The position numbers were made by a program, and so were the translations under genes. Shown here one piece after another: positions 5,650-5,661 of a stretch of DNA of 5,661 nt. Under the pieces are notes generated by a model. That model was given only the letters and a program-made list of their open reading frames with translations, had not been told where the DNA came from and ran no database searches. The DNA is from Christensenella sp. UBA7868. Lineage in GTDB: Bacteria; Bacillota; Clostridia; Christensenellales; UBA1242. Position 1 is the stretch's first letter. Each line of letters starts with the position of its first letter. The stretch lies in assembly GCA_002501285.1 (NCBI GenBank), contig DLSG01000101.1, positions 10,792 through 16,452 of the forward strand, written 5' to 3'.

Positions 5650-5661
5650 AATTAGTCTTTA

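Overview
The window is AT-rich, single-copy-looking bacterial DNA with compact rightward genes, AGGAG-type ribosome binding sites, sigma-A-like promoters and TGG (not TGA) for tryptophan. This fits a low-GC Bacillota, plausibly a host-associated Clostridia or RF39-like Bacilli lineage. That placement rests on protein style only and is an inference.

Layout: (1) 1-650 holds the 3' part of a uracil-DNA glycosylase gene cut by the window edge. (2) 829-1371 has its own strong promoter and encodes a small protein with one N-terminal membrane segment and a divergent DUF2726-like domain. (3) 1372-1978 has no convincing gene. It contains a long imperfect palindrome followed by a T-tract, then two adjacent 180-bp direct repeats that differ at seven positions. 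These carry conserved GC-rich hairpin arms in otherwise very AT-rich DNA, and then a strong promoter. (4) 1979-5539 encodes a 1186-residue secreted surface protein with a SipW/TasA-type signal and head, followed by five InlB-type (Listeria-Bacteroides) B-repeats. (5) A clean intrinsic terminator and an AT-rich tail close the window.

The three genes all point right but look like separate transcription units: a promoter is visible before the second and third genes, and terminator-like structures follow the second and third. No functional link among DNA repair, the DUF2726-like protein and the surface protein is evident.

Two things stand out. The surface protein carries four jelly-roll (carbohydrate-binding-like) modules that appear to sit inside the TasA-like domain and inside individual B-repeats, not between domains. 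The 1370-1796 repeat region has constant ends, interchangeable interiors and competing hairpins, and may be a small mobile element, a structured RNA or both.
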